From contig NC_134656.1 of NCBI RefSeq assembly GCF_030463565.1, forward strand, positions 7,674,501-7,738,500: a stretch of DNA of 64,000 nt. Reading direction: 5' to 3'. The number at the start of each line of letters is the position of its first letter. Within the stretch, counting starts at the first letter, position 1. The notes below the pieces were generated by a model. The model saw nothing but the letters and a program-made list of their open reading frames with translations. It ran no database searches and was not told the origin of the DNA. Positions 40,981 to 64,000 of this stretch are shown piece by piece. Source of the stretch: Pelecanus crispus. Lineage: Eukaryota; Chordata; Aves; Pelecaniformes; Pelecanidae. The position numbers and the translations under genes are program-made.

Positions 40981-41720
40981 CGGAGTAGCTGTACGGCCGT
41001 GCTGCACTCTGCCAACTCAGGCACCTTTGGCGAGACGCGGCGGGAGCTGAAAGCAGAGGGTCAGGGCTCATTTACAGGCTTCGGTTTCTCAAATTCACAT
41101 AAGAGGCAGCAGGAATCTGTGCAAATCCAGTTGTTTGCCAGCTACATCCACCATCCCTCCTTTCCCTGTGCAAAACTCGCCAGGTCAGCAGCAAAGCGCA
41201 AACGGTGGGCTCACGCTGCTCGCCCCCTCACTCCTGTTCACACCGTGCAAAAATGGCACCAGTAGTGCATAGGAAAGCACGTTTTCCTACACATTTATTG
41301 CTTGTACAAAGGGAACTTACAGTTCTCCAAAACATTTACACTTCTATTGCGTTTCTATAAGGTTTAGCCCCAGAGATCCCTTTTAGAATAACCCAAACGT
41401 TTCACTTTGTTTCTACTGATACACAAGCAAGGGAAAAGACGGCGCGTACAGGCTTGATATGGAGGGAATGACGGAAGGCGCCACAAGACAGATAAAGAAA
41501 AAAAAAAAGTAGGAGATGTTTTGAGGTGATTAGCTATAACCCCAGTGCGGCGGAAGATGAGCGCGCCGGGCAGGAGCGATAAGGGAAATCAGCCGGAGCC
41601 CCGTTGCCTTTCCCATGGCAAGGCTGGCACCCGGTGGCCAAGGCAGAGATCGCGCCGCCGCAAAGTGACTTTGAGCATCGGGAGAGGCAGACCTGCCAAA
41701 ACAAGAGCCAAACACACTCT
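40981..41720. promoter_or_regulatory. CpG-enriched block, possible promoter or enhancer
   Basis: CpG dinucleotides are clearly denser here than in the surrounding DNA, notably around 40985-41045 (GGCGAGACGCGGCGGGAG), 41195-41250, 41430-41480 and 41545-41680 (including GATGAGCGCGCCGGGCAG). It lies about 4.4 to 5.1 kb beyond the DOK5 polyadenylation signal. AT-rich DNA interrupts the block, so it may not meet strict CpG-island criteria. No coding exon was recognised next to it. A promoter for a non-coding RNA or a distal element are the main possibilities. Confidence 0.3.
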
Positions 41721-44700
41721 AAGCTATTTTTGGTTATTGCTTTCTATATTTTCTCACATTCGTATGGCTGGAAGACCAGGAATTAATTTCACCAGAGAGC
41801 CGATAACTGGTTTTAGATGGCTTAGAGTAAGATGAATGCCTCACACCTTTTATTTCTAAGATTTCCAGAGTATTTAAAAGACAGCTAGCAGGGAAAATAC
41901 TCATACACAAACCCAACCATTCTGAATGTCTCAGCACCTAATTCCCTTTTTTAGGCTTGTGAAGAAACAGAACAATGCACAGGCCAAATACTAAAGAGAA
42001 AACCACTACAATAAACTTTTTCCTGGCAAGTTTATTTGCTGGCATTTGTAAAACCACTGAGAAAGTGCAGGGCAATCAATACAGCTGAGGCCCAAGTTCT
42101 AATTAGAGTCTTCTGTTTGAAAATAGCTTTTCTTTAAACACTATGTGGCTAGTGGTAGTGATAGAATATTCCCTAAAAATAAGAAAATGGTTCATTAGTG
42201 TTCATGGAAACAGAAGATCAATCTGCCCTTGTGAAAGTTAATGAATACACAGAAATATCACATCATGACCCCTGATCTCAATGCCTGAGGCAGCAATATT
42301 ATTATGCACTCACCAGAATTGCTCAGCAACAGGACTCAGATACAACTCTTATTGCATTAATTTTATCTGTGTGATTATTTAAATTAATGACATTCTGGCT
42401 GCAAGTCACAAACTTCAAGAGATGTTCATCTGCTTAAATATTAATGATGCTTTTCTGCTCTAAGGTGTAAGAAAGAAAAGCAAAACTAAATACTAATAGT
42501 TTCAAGAATAAATATTAACAACAGTACAAGCATGAAAAATAAAGTTGATTCACTCAGACAAATGCTGAAACAACCCACTTAAACCACTACCCTCCCTCCC
42601 TCAGGGAAGCAAAAATGTTTTTTTCTATATCTTGGTCAAGCAAAAAGTGTGAGATCTCATTTATTTAAAAAAAAAAAAAAAAAAAGTTTTGAAGTATGAT
42701 GAAAATACCTTGAAGTCTTGAGCGACTTTTGTGAAGTCCTTGCGTGACTCCATCTCCCTCTATAAAATAGAAATGGAGAGGATGTCAGCCATCCCATTTC
42801 TCTCAGCAGCACAATGATTTACGGTGGTTATGTTGCCCTCTATGCTATTTTAGATAATGGCATTTGCATTCTGTTACCTGTAATAAGAATGTCTAAGAAA
42901 AAGAAATGCAATTTGAAGTCTTGATATTACAATTTTTTTTTTTCCCTAATGTACTTGATTCCAAGATTTGCCTTTTAAGATCATTACCCACTCAGTTCTG
43001 CTGCAGTTTGGACTGTCTCCATCTACCCACTGTTCTATTACCACTTTGCTGGTTCATACCTGCTCAAAAGATAGAACAACTTTTCTTAGCACAGATTTGA
43101 AAAGTGGGGTAAGCAGCTCTATGCTTTCTCTTCCAATCCCTTCTTCTTTTACCCCTAAAACATATTCTTCCATCTCCACAATTGTGGCTTGCAGATTGGT
43201 CACCGGTCTTTTGTGGGATGAAAGGGACCAGAGGGTAAGGCGTTTCTGTCCAGTCTTTGAGGAGCAGCCGTCTGAGAAATCGCACAGTGTTACTCAGAGC
43301 CATATGAATGGGAGAGGTTACACAGAGCCAAAGACCTGCTCATTTGGATGACTTTGCAGAACATTTTCTGCCTTTGAAAAAGTTATCTAGGAAGATCTGT
43401 GGACATTCGAGAAAGAATAAGGTTGACGAATATAAAAGGGCATGCTGGAATTCGGTGGAGCAATTGAAACTAGTCTGTAAAATTGTTATCCTCCTTTTTA
43501 CATACAGGACAAGCTCAAAAAAAACCCTTGTGAAGTCCTGTTAAATTGGGGGGCCTATGTGTAGGGCAGAAGCTGGAGAAAAATAGTTCTCAAGGATTTG
43601 TCACATACCAATCCTTGAATCCCATGGCGACCCTGAGCCCCATTGCTCTACAAATGTTTTTGCAGCGTATTTTCTGAAGTACATGTCTTCAGGCAGAGCA
43701 TACCTCAGGTATCTGAAGGATTTCCACTATAATTCTGCATCTGTCTTCACCAGTGTATCAGGTACCGCTGGCATCCAACTGGCACATATGATGGCATCAT
43801 CATAGCGGTGTCGTACCTACGCAGTCTACTGTACCATCTAAACAACCCAACTCCAAATACAGTGAAGACCCTTCCGTCACCATAAAGCCAGTAACTAGAG
43901 GAATAGCAAACCCTCTCACTTCCTTCAGCTAATGACTTTGCTAACTAAACAAGTCAGCAATAATGCAAAGTTAAGTGACTTAATCTGTTGGTACCACAAA
44001 TTAAAATAAAGCAACTTCTTGATACTGTGTCATAAACACAGAATAATTCAAAGCAAAGTGACTTTTAGGCCTTTATTTCCATCCTTCACAGTTTCACTAG
44101 AAACAATAATATAAGAGCTAGTTGATTTAATGACCCTTCTTTTAAAGGCCAAGGTTAGAGTGGGCTTTTTTGCCTTCTTCGTAATTGGACTGTTCAACCA
44201 CAGATAGTCTTACTATATCAATCGTTGCATGAGTGAAAGGTGAATAAAAGCATTTACTGAACTGTCATATCCATGATAAAACAACAGATGCTGTCAGCTC
44301 TAAAGGGAATACATTAGCAGAAGTAAACCTGAAAAATAAAGACCTGTTAGTCATAACATGCCTTTCAATCACTTATTTATGTTAGCAGTTCAGCTTTGAA
44401 ATAAAGTGAACATAATCCTTATTTACAATAAATTAAGCTTATCTTTGCACTATGGTGCACTATTAAACAATGATGGCATATTAATTTTTTCCTTCAGAAA
44501 CACATTTACCTTCACCATACTCATTGGTTTGCTTCCCTGAAAGCCTCCCTCACCTCCAGTTCTGTTAGTACAACCCTTTTGGATGTAAGAACCCAAAATC
44601 TTACGTTTTCCCAGTGTTCTATTTCACAACCAATAATGTGTTTATTAAGCTGATATACGGATCCTAAGCCCAAACCAGTTAAAAGAGATCTTACTGCAGT

Positions 44701-45161
44701 GACTGGTTCCTTCAGGACACTGTAACAAACAAAAAGGCTGAATCGACTTGGAAACATCTGCTCCTTCCTTATTCCAGGAGAGAAAGCCTGTTAAATAAAG
44801 GTAGGTAAAGACACTACACAGCGCACAGTGCAATTCAAGAGCTGAACTACCCCAGCATGCCAGCACTGTAAGAGGGCACAGCTATTTGCAGTAGCTGAGC
44901 ACGTTAGCTTGGGATCGGCCACCATACAGGACTCCAGCTGAGACCTTGCCAGTCTTACGCAGAGCAGAAGAATTCCTTCAGCTGTCTTGAAAGCTAAATG
45001 CTTTTACCTTCCCTTATGACATTTAGTAGTTTTGCAGCAACATGGCCTTGTTGCCTGATGTTCCACTTGTAATCTGCTCTAACCCTTACATCTCTTACTA
45101 AAGGGCTGCTGTCTTGCTTCTCTTCCCATTATGTGTTTGTGTAGTCAGTTAGCCTTGCTTA
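41721..45161. other. Intergenic, no gene seen
   Basis: AT-rich sequence with a run of 19 A at 42667-42685 and an octamer at 42862-42869. The block around 42330-42480 is rich in ATTA/TAAT cores (see findings). A 127-codon open frame at 42968-43351 has no recognisable domain. Confidence 0.5.
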
Positions 45162-45238
45162 GAATCATAGAATGGTTTGGGTTGGAAGGGACCTTTAGAG
45201 GTCATCTAGCCCAACCCCCTGCAGGGAGCAGGGACAGC
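45162..45238 (-). mobile_element. CR1 LINE 3' tail, minus orientation
   Basis: The block starts with GAATCATAGAATGGTTTGGG and continues through TTGGAAGGGACC and GTCATCTAGCCCAACCCCC. This is the reverse complement of the canonical avian CR1 3' end, so the element points to the left and only its last ~77 bases remain. It is a heavily 5'-truncated insertion, as is usual for CR1. Its consensus differs from the copy at 14.2 kb, so the two come from different subfamilies. Confidence 0.95.
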
Positions 45239-46104
45239 TTTGAAAGTCTGCTTTGAAACTTCATCTTCAGAATGGAAAGCCAAGCTTAAGATATATGCTA
45301 TTTTTACTCAAACCATAAGACCATTACCTCTGTCGTATGAGAAAATTAGCCTGTGCTAACTCATTCTCTACCAACGTGAACAAATGTAGCTCATTCTCTA
45401 CAAACCTACTCCGGCCATTGCACTTTTACTTTTCTTCCAGGATATCTGCTGAAAAATTAGCTGCTAACATTATACATGCCTAATTATCATTAGAATTGTA
45501 TCACATATTTTTTCAATTAAAAATATGTGGAGGCCATATTCCCCACTAGTGCAATCAAAATAAGACCCAGTCCTTAAGCTTGTTAGGTGAGCAGGAATGA
45601 GCTGGTTAGAGATGATCAGTCTCCCTTGTAACCTGACAAGGCATTCTTACTCAGAGCTTGTTAGCAAAATGGCTTAACTATACCTTGCTAAGCACAGTGC
45701 TTCACTTGCATTCGGGGTAATCATAGCTTTCTATCTACAGCTGTTACACATTTCTGACCATTTGGCATAGCACACAGTAACCAACCACACTATTTTTGAA
45801 AAGTCTGTTTGCTGTTAAATTAAGATGCTGGTGCAAATCTATGAAAGCAGTGCCTAACATGGATGCTGTCACAAAACAGAAAAATCGGCCTTCTGCCACA
45901 AAATGCTTTATGGCATTGTGAGATTCCTGTTGAATCTACTACTCTGTTTCACTAGAACACCCAATGAGTGGCTGTGTGGCTTTAGATGTGGAAGGGGCAC
46001 CCAAAGCAATCCACCGTCCCCCTCCATCCTTCCTTCCAGCGCCCTAACGGCTCCACAACAGCTCTGTTGATGATGCTGATAGTGACAACAAAAAGCACTG
46101 TACC
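45239..46104. other. Intergenic spacer beyond DOK5 3' end
   Basis: AT-rich unique sequence between the CR1 tail and the predicted DOK5 cleavage site. A local duplication of TCATTCTCTA occurs at 45361-45370 and 45391-45400 (30-base period). Nothing else recognised. Confidence 0.5.
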
Positions 46105-46716
46105 ACAAATAAAGTGGGACTTTTTTTATTATTATTATTTTAAACATTTACAGAGATGGAAATAAATACAGGAAATAGAAGATAGAGAGGGTGCTTTTAA
46201 AACAAATCAGTCAAGTCTTCATCAGGCTTCAAACAGGAAAAATTGTATCCAATAGCTGGTTATAACTGGCCACCATTTCAAAGGTCAAGGATTAGGCTGA
46301 ACAATAATGTAAATAACTGAAGATAAGCATTACAACCAACAAGGGTGACACAGCTGACATCAGTGAACACACAGCTGTAATAGACAAAATGAAACCACAC
46401 TACAACAAGAAAGTCTCATATATTTACAACATACCTATCATACAAAAACATTTGGAAATAGTTAGGGAGTGATTTCTTCTCTGTCCAGCTGTAAGATATA
46501 AAAGAAACACTGGAGGGTTTGTTGGTTTTGTCCCCTCCCCAATATCTACAGAATAGTTTTATCTTTTGGCAAAGTTTAAAAAAAAACTTTGTATTGCAAG
46601 AATTTTTCATCCAGCCTGAATTCTTCCGTGTTTCCATCCTTGCTTATCATCATCACTGGCTTCCACTGGGGCAGTTTGTCAGAAGACAAAGAGTTTGTAA
46701 AGTTCTTTATAGTCTT
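46105..46716 (-). other. DOK5 3' UTR
   Basis: Runs from the stop codon (46717-46719) down to the presumed cleavage site. No AATAAA or ATTAAA occurs before 46130 on the minus strand, so the UTR should be close to 0.6 kb. The downstream sequence on the minus strand is T/GT-rich, as expected after a cleavage site. The exact end is inferred. Confidence 0.6.
46125..46130 (-). terminator. DOK5 polyadenylation signal AATAAA
   Basis: TTTATT on the plus strand reads AATAAA on the minus strand, embedded in an (AAT)n tract. It is the first canonical signal downstream of the stop codon, and a GT/T-rich stretch follows within about 30 bases. Confidence 0.65.
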
Positions 46717-46784
46717 TTATCGATGGTCTGATCTGTAGGTTGGAAAAGTGTCTGTGCGATGAAGCTTCACTGGGCTAGAAACAT
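46717..46784 (-). CDS. DOK5: DOK5 exon 8 (last coding exon)
   Basis: Sixty-eight coding bases: two that complete Asp286 with the last base of exon 7, 21 further codons and the TAA stop at 46717-46719. The translation reads VSSPVKLHRTDTFPTYRSDHR, split here as 'VSSPVKLHRTDTF' and 'PTYRSDHR', and matches the human C-terminus except for conservative changes. The acceptor is TTGGCGAAG preceded by a T-rich tract. Exon 8 encodes the short tail behind the PTB domain, with no folded domain. An extra Arg follows the His that ends the human protein. CGA differs from TGA by one transition, so the ancestral stop may have been lost and replaced by the TAA that comes next. Confidence 0.93.
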
Positions 46785-59061
<12,277 letters not shown>

Positions 59062-59181
59062 CACTCTGCTCCCTCTCTACTCCAGATGCCAACAGGTCAG
59101 GCTCTCCAAGACTAATGTCATTAATTCGCGTTCCAAGACACTCCATCTGCAGCACCTTGCACCACTCATCTGCCTCAAGTT
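59062..59181 (-). CDS. DOK5: DOK5 exon 4 (end of PH, start of PTB)
   Basis: 120 bases: two complete Glu97, 39 codons (98-136) follow, and one base starts Glu137. The acceptor is ATTTATACAG and the donor AGTG|GTAGGT. It encodes the C-terminal helix of the PH domain, '[18 protein letters not shown]', where the Trp is the near-invariant tryptophan of PH domains, followed by the inter-domain linker '[18 protein letters not shown]' leading into the PTB domain. Val in human 'MECVGTR' is Leu here and Thr in 'LLATGV' is Ser. The short 100-base intron before it is the most compact of the gene in this window. Confidence 0.97.
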
Positions 59182-59281
59182 CTGTATAAATGCCCAGAAC
59201 ATCTGTGTGTAGGTATAATACATCCATAATTTCACAATTAATGCTCTTATGTTTTCTAATGTGCGTTGCCATTTTACCCAC
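59182..59281 (-). other. DOK5 intron 3, only 100 bases
   Basis: Delimited by TCAG|GTGGGT and TTTATACAG|AA. Reading through it adds a non-homologous peptide in the exon 4 frame, and removing it restores an uninterrupted match to DOK5 (CES-E-LEADEW), so it is a real intron. It is near the lower end of vertebrate intron lengths. Confidence 0.93.
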
Positions 59282-59396
59282 CTGACTCACAAGCAAAGGT
59301 TTTCGACGTGTCATCATTAAAATAAATCCCAACAGCATGCTTCTTTGTGCTTTTTGGCATTCGTAATATATTCTTCACATTATTGAGCTCCGTGAC
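59282..59396 (-). CDS. DOK5: DOK5 exon 3 (second half of PH domain)
   Basis: 115 bases, entered in phase 0 after TGCTTTTTCAG and left in phase 1 at GAGTCAG|GTGGGT. It encodes residues 59-96, '[19 protein letters not shown]' followed by '[19 protein letters not shown]'. These are the middle and late beta strands of the PH domain that lead to the helix in exon 4. Human DOK5 has 'NVARLPK' where this species has 'NILRMPK'; otherwise the match is close. The exon is too short to show up as a long open frame and was found by following the splice phase from exon 4. It is the most 5' DOK5 exon I can place. Confidence 0.96.
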
Positions 59397-62300
59397 CTGA
59401 AAAAGCACAATTTAGAGTTTTAATTAGGAGCTTGAAAAGATACATATCCATTATTGACTGGAAAAGGAGAGAAAAGAATTATATCATGTTGCAAAGGACA
59501 GAGAAAAGGAGAGAGAGCATGAACATGTCTATGATTGCTCTGAAGGAAATGCAGCCTTGACATAAATCACCTTAGACAATCAACTTGGAGACCCTGGATG
59601 ATGAAGCAGCCATGTCCTCCAGTTCTCTCTCTGCACAAGAGCTTCACTGCAACACCATCTGAACAGGATATTAACCAAGAGGCAGGTAGAATCAAAGCTC
59701 ACTCCAGTTTGAGAAATATTTACATGAAGGACATGAGAAAGACCAACCTGATGTAGCAGAAGAAGAGAGGTGAAGATAAAAATCTAACGGATTCACCTAT
59801 TTGGAGGAGCAAGTCCAGTTCCAGTACAGCTTTCGTCATGGAGAACAAAACTGTAAGAATAGTGAAAAGCTGCTCTCTAAATTATTTTTGATGGAAAGTT
59901 GAGGATTTGTTAGAACAGTCTACTTTAAAAAAAAAGAAAAAAATCACAGTTTCAGTTATTAGAAAGCTTTTTAGCTTTAAAGATTCACACAGACTTGTAA
60001 ACACAGATTTCTGTTGCTTGGTTGCCAAAAACTGATTGGAAAAATAGCTTTCACGCCAAAAAAATAAACATGTTCTGTTACCTTGTACACAGCTTTAGTA
60101 AATACATACTACAGTTGCTTTATATTTCCATCCATTTTTCACCCTCGCAACCATAAGTAACGCTCCTGAATTTGACTGAGGAGGAATTCTTCATTATTTA
60201 AATTCCTTTTAATATTAAGGTTTAACACCCAGACAGGGAATCAGGAAGTTATATTTAAATATTCATGATCAGAAAACATTTCACCGATTCTTTTACGTAG
60301 TAGGGGTTGAAAAGAGAGAGAGAGAGATGGGGAATTTAACAGAAATGTTCCCAAGGCTGTACAACCTAACAACTTCACTACTTTGGTCTCATAAGTCCTG
60401 TGGAATAGTCTCATATCAAACTGTGTCAACTCTAAACAAAGAAATGCAGCAACTGTCTTACAGATAAGACTCAGGAAGCATAAAGAGTTATCAGTGTTGT
60501 AGGGTCCAGCAACAGAAACCGCTCCTCTAGAGCGTCTTGGGTTCACCAGCACACCCACTGCATCCCTCTGGCCCTTCAGCCTAAGTCACCTTCTTCTTGG
60601 AGTCAACTTATTGCCCGTTCCCTTCCGGCAAGGGAGAACAGACAGCCAAAATCACATTTTCAAGCAAGCCCCCTGGAAAGGTGAACGGAAGGAACAAAGA
60701 GCAGTTGATGGGCAATGCCTCCCCAAATAAAAATAAGCAACACATCCAATGCCCAGAAACTCACTCGAGGGGCAGTAGCAGAAGGAAATAATGGAAGGAA
60801 CATGCCATGGGGAACACACCAAACCTCCTGCCTAGCTGCCAAATTTAGAACTCAGGTTTTTATAGCCTCCAGGTTCAAGATTTTGAGAAGTGTCAAAACT
60901 GAGACTTCCTAACTGTGCTTAGTTTTGCATGAGCATTTTTTACTCTTCCAGGAAATCCTGTGATAGAAGCACATCCCCCAGTGCTAACACGACACCGACA
61001 AACTCACTGTTAAATATGACAAATCTGTCATAACCTATTCCCATCGTGCTCAGCACATGACAGGTCAAGCACAAATTGCCAGCTGCCAAGTTCAACTCAT
61101 ATATTTTTCTCATATGCCAAGAAAGGATTCAAATGCAAGAGGAAAAAAAAGAGCTAGACTTTTTCATTCAGGACAGCAGCCACCCTGACATCTATACTGA
61201 GCACATTTACATTTTCTGCAAGTTGAACGTGCTAATGAAGTTTTGTACCTATGAGTACAAAAGGTAGCAGAAGCAGAATGTAGCCATACATTCTGGTAAT
61301 GCATCATTTAGCTAGCTAGGATTTGTCCTAATGGAAAGCTTAAAATCAGGCGTGCCACACTCCTACTGCCGGCTATCCCAGCAACTGTCTCTAGCGTGAT
61401 GACCCCTGAGGATGCCGTGACAGGGCTCAGTGAGGTGATGAAAGGTTTGTACCGGTCAGGGAACAGCACGCTGCCTCTCCGTGCTGGCTCAGGAGCCAAA
61501 AGCCCTTTCAGCGGTTGGGAGGCTCAGAAGCACCAAGTGCTCAGCTGCTGCCCATGCCCCCCGCCAGCCCCTGGCGATGGGCAGCACGTGCTGCCTCAGC
61601 CCCTGGCAGGGAGACACCCTACATCCCAGCGAGGGAGGCAAGGACACTTCACCATGTGGAAAGCTGCTAGCTACTGCACAGGGAAAGAAAAAACAAGAAC
61701 CAACCCAAAGAGTATCACTAATGAGCCTGCGTTCAGACTGAGTCATGCACCTCCAGGCCAGAGGGGAGCAGATGTTCATAACACTGCTGGGAACGTGAGA
61801 AGGACAAGATTAAAATATTTGCTTTGTCTGCCTACACTAAAGGAGAGACATTTCTGATCACTGTTTCTTTCACTGTGACTCTAACCTCGTACATCTTACT
61901 TCACCACTCCCAGCATCCCTAACACCACATTTTATCCCCCAAGTTGTCATGTTTTATTCTCATTAGGGCTGCAAGCTGCAACTACTGCCCCACCTCCCTA
62001 CATGAGCTCCTGCAGTCTCTGCATCCCTGGCACAGAGTATCCACCACCCATTTCTGTACTACTACAGACATCCTGTAGTTTCCACTCTCTGCACGCTGAT
62101 CTCCAGCCCACCCCTACCCACCCCACAGGGTTCCAGCCTTGCACGCTATTGCTTATGTGTCATACCCAGCTGCAGCTCTAGGACTGCATCATCCCTGAAC
62201 CCAGCCGCGGGGACTGAGGTTTGCTCCTGCCAACATCTCGGATACCTGCAGTCTCCCTCCAGTCTAGGGCTTCACATCAGCAGCAGCTGACCATTCCAGC

Positions 62301-64000
62301 AAGATCTACCCAGCGCACAGAGTAGGGCAGAAGCCACGGACATTCCTTGCAATCAAGAATTTTCTTTCTTTAGGTCTCCCAGTCCAGAAAAGTTTCACCA
62401 AAAGTTACACAGCAGTTCCTCCTCCATCCTATGGCCCAGCACAGCAACCCCACTTCTCCTCCCGCCACGCAAGGACAGCCACTTTATGCTGCAGTCACTT
62501 CAGGGCACCATTATGGAGCTGTGCAAAATTCAAGGTGTCCACAAGTATGGTGGCTGAGTGACTTGGCCTCCTGACAGCATAACTCGCAATTCCTGCATTC
62601 CCCTTACAGAAAGGGCTAAATATGAAAAAAGCATGAATATAACAGCATTATTGTTTTGGAGCTGAGAATAGCAATAATTTTTTCCTTCTTATCATAAATT
62701 CCTCTCAAAAGCCAGTTAGTTACTGCAGTAAAGTACTCCTTTGTAATCTCAAATGCAGAGTAATATATTCCAATAGAGATTTTACAAGAATCAGCTCATG
62801 CTTGAAATCCCAAAGTTCATGCTTCTGAACAGAAAAATATGTTTTCATTTGAATATGCCTTCTCTAAACATTTGCTTTTTATTACTGTACTCCCTCTAAG
62901 CATACTGTGTTATGAAGAACACAATGCAGATTACCTAAGACATTATTTATCTCTTATCTGTTGCCTTCACAGTATTCACAGCGGTCTGTTTTGCTTTTCT
63001 GGGGTATCAACCAGCAGTTAATTCATCTCTCTCAGCAAAAACTCTCCCTAAGTCAACATAAGAGCAGAGGATGAAGCTATCTTCAGATAGCTTCACACAA
63101 GCGTGCCGCTGACCTGGACGTTAGTGCAAGGGCAACTCAGACTGATGGGCTTTTCCCTGGGTGTACAGGGAAGGGAGGAAGGAAAAAGGGGTACAGAGAT
63201 GGGGTGAGCATGAACAACTTAATTATATGAGGATTTTTTTTTTTTAACGTGTTTATAAAGTTCTATCCTAAGCCCCTTCCTCATCACTTTGCCTCTACCT
63301 CTGAGTGCTATATGCTGGGAGAAGGGACAGCACGGGAACCCAGTATAAGCCCACGCACTGCAGCAGCATGCAGCAAGTCAGGGGCTTCCAGGAAGGACCT
63401 CACGCCCTGTGCGAACGCAGACTGCCTGCACCGCAAAGCACAGCAGCCATGTACCAAAACCACACTCCAAGAGCCCTGGCTCACAGCCTGGTCAAATAAA
63501 ATTGCAGGCGATTTCACCCCGTGCGTGGTATCTTGAAGAAATATCGAAACCAACAGTATTGTGTCATTAGTTTCACTGATCATCAAGTCCTTTGCAACTC
63601 ATGTTTTAGCTCTGAACTGAGGAAAAAAAAGGGTATTTATATTGGGAGAAATGCTAGCTACAACATTTGGCAGCTCCTGGGTTATTTCGTGCTGCATTTA
63701 CTGCTTGAGAGCTCTTGCATAATGGCATTTCACAGAGCACTGTCTGAAAGCCTTCACATGCACCTGCAGATTTCTCGATGGCATTTGCTTCTGTTGAGCT
63801 GCACAAGCTGACACCAAAGCATCTCCCTTTGAAGTGTGACAGACAGGTAGCCCCCAGTTCTCACCTCTGACCCAGGTCCAAATGTCTACAGTAATATGCA
63901 CAGACTCTAGTCTCTTCCCAGCTGGCTTCAGACTGAGTTTTCCTTCAGTACCAGACCTAGGAGACACAGGGAGGGTAACAGATGGGCAAAATCATGCACT
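59397..64000 (-). other. DOK5 intron 2, partial
   Basis: From the exon 3 acceptor to the right edge. I looked for exon 2 (PH-domain start with the 'RCWLVFKKASSKG' motif) and found nothing, so it lies beyond the window. The intron holds a (GA)7 microsatellite at 60313-60326, a GC-rich patch around 61400-61660, a T12 run at 63234-63245 and chance frames on both strands, the longest at 61396-61857 (plus). Confidence 0.75.
60313..60326. repeat. (AG)7 microsatellite
   Basis: Seven AG dinucleotide units in DOK5 intron 2; possibly polymorphic. Confidence 0.9.

Noticed and set aside
1..46104. CBLN4 or another neighbouring protein gene downstream of DOK5
   Set aside because: No C1q-type or other recognisable domain was seen in any frame; the interval reads as intergenic.
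61396..61857. 153-codon open frame antisense to DOK5 intron 2
   Set aside because: GC-rich Pro/Gln/Ser-type translation, overlapped by other open frames; no splice or initiation evidence.
59397..64000. DOK5 exons 1 and 2
   Set aside because: Neither the PH-domain start nor its Trp-containing strand motif is visible on the minus strand, so these exons must lie beyond the window.

Overview
The window is vertebrate nuclear DNA, most likely from a bird. Two CR1-type LINE tails are present, at 14228-14669 on the plus strand and 45162-45238 on the minus strand. Both keep the CR1 3' end built from 8-base ATTCTRTG-like units, which is the dominant avian repeat. Overall the sequence is AT-rich, intron-dense and gene-poor, with no operons, CRISPR arrays or bacterial signals.

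The one gene I can identify with confidence is DOK5 (docking protein 5, an adaptor with PH and PTB domains). It lies on the minus strand between about 46.1 and 59.4 kb and continues past the right edge. Six coding exons (3 to 8) were placed to the base by joining GT/AG splice sites and checking that reading phase carries through every junction. They give 249 residues, which correspond to residues 59-307 of a protein whose human version is 306 residues long. Exons 1 and 2 (N-terminal half of the PH domain, about 58 residues) were not found and should lie beyond 64000. Introns 3 to 7 are compact (100, 744, 1339, 6819 and 2928 bases). The 3' UTR is about 0.6 kb, ending at an AATAAA signal at 46125-46130.

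The left 46 kb lies downstream of DOK5. No recognised gene is there. In other vertebrates this side of DOK5 is a large gene desert before CBLN4, and the content here agrees with that: AT-rich unique sequence, occasional GC-rich patches, one 110-base tandem duplication, simple repeats and two LINE tails. Several stretches look like non-coding regulatory elements (homeodomain palindromes, octamer sites, dense TAAT cores), but conservation cannot be tested from one sequence. One 312-base open segment at 11369-11680 has both splice signals and matching phase, so it could be an unannotated exon.

No new biological system is evident. The points most worth checking are the candidate exon at 11.4 kb, the regulatory-looking block in DOK5 intron 4, the one-residue C-terminal extension of DOK5, and the CpG-enriched block at 41.0-41.7 kb.
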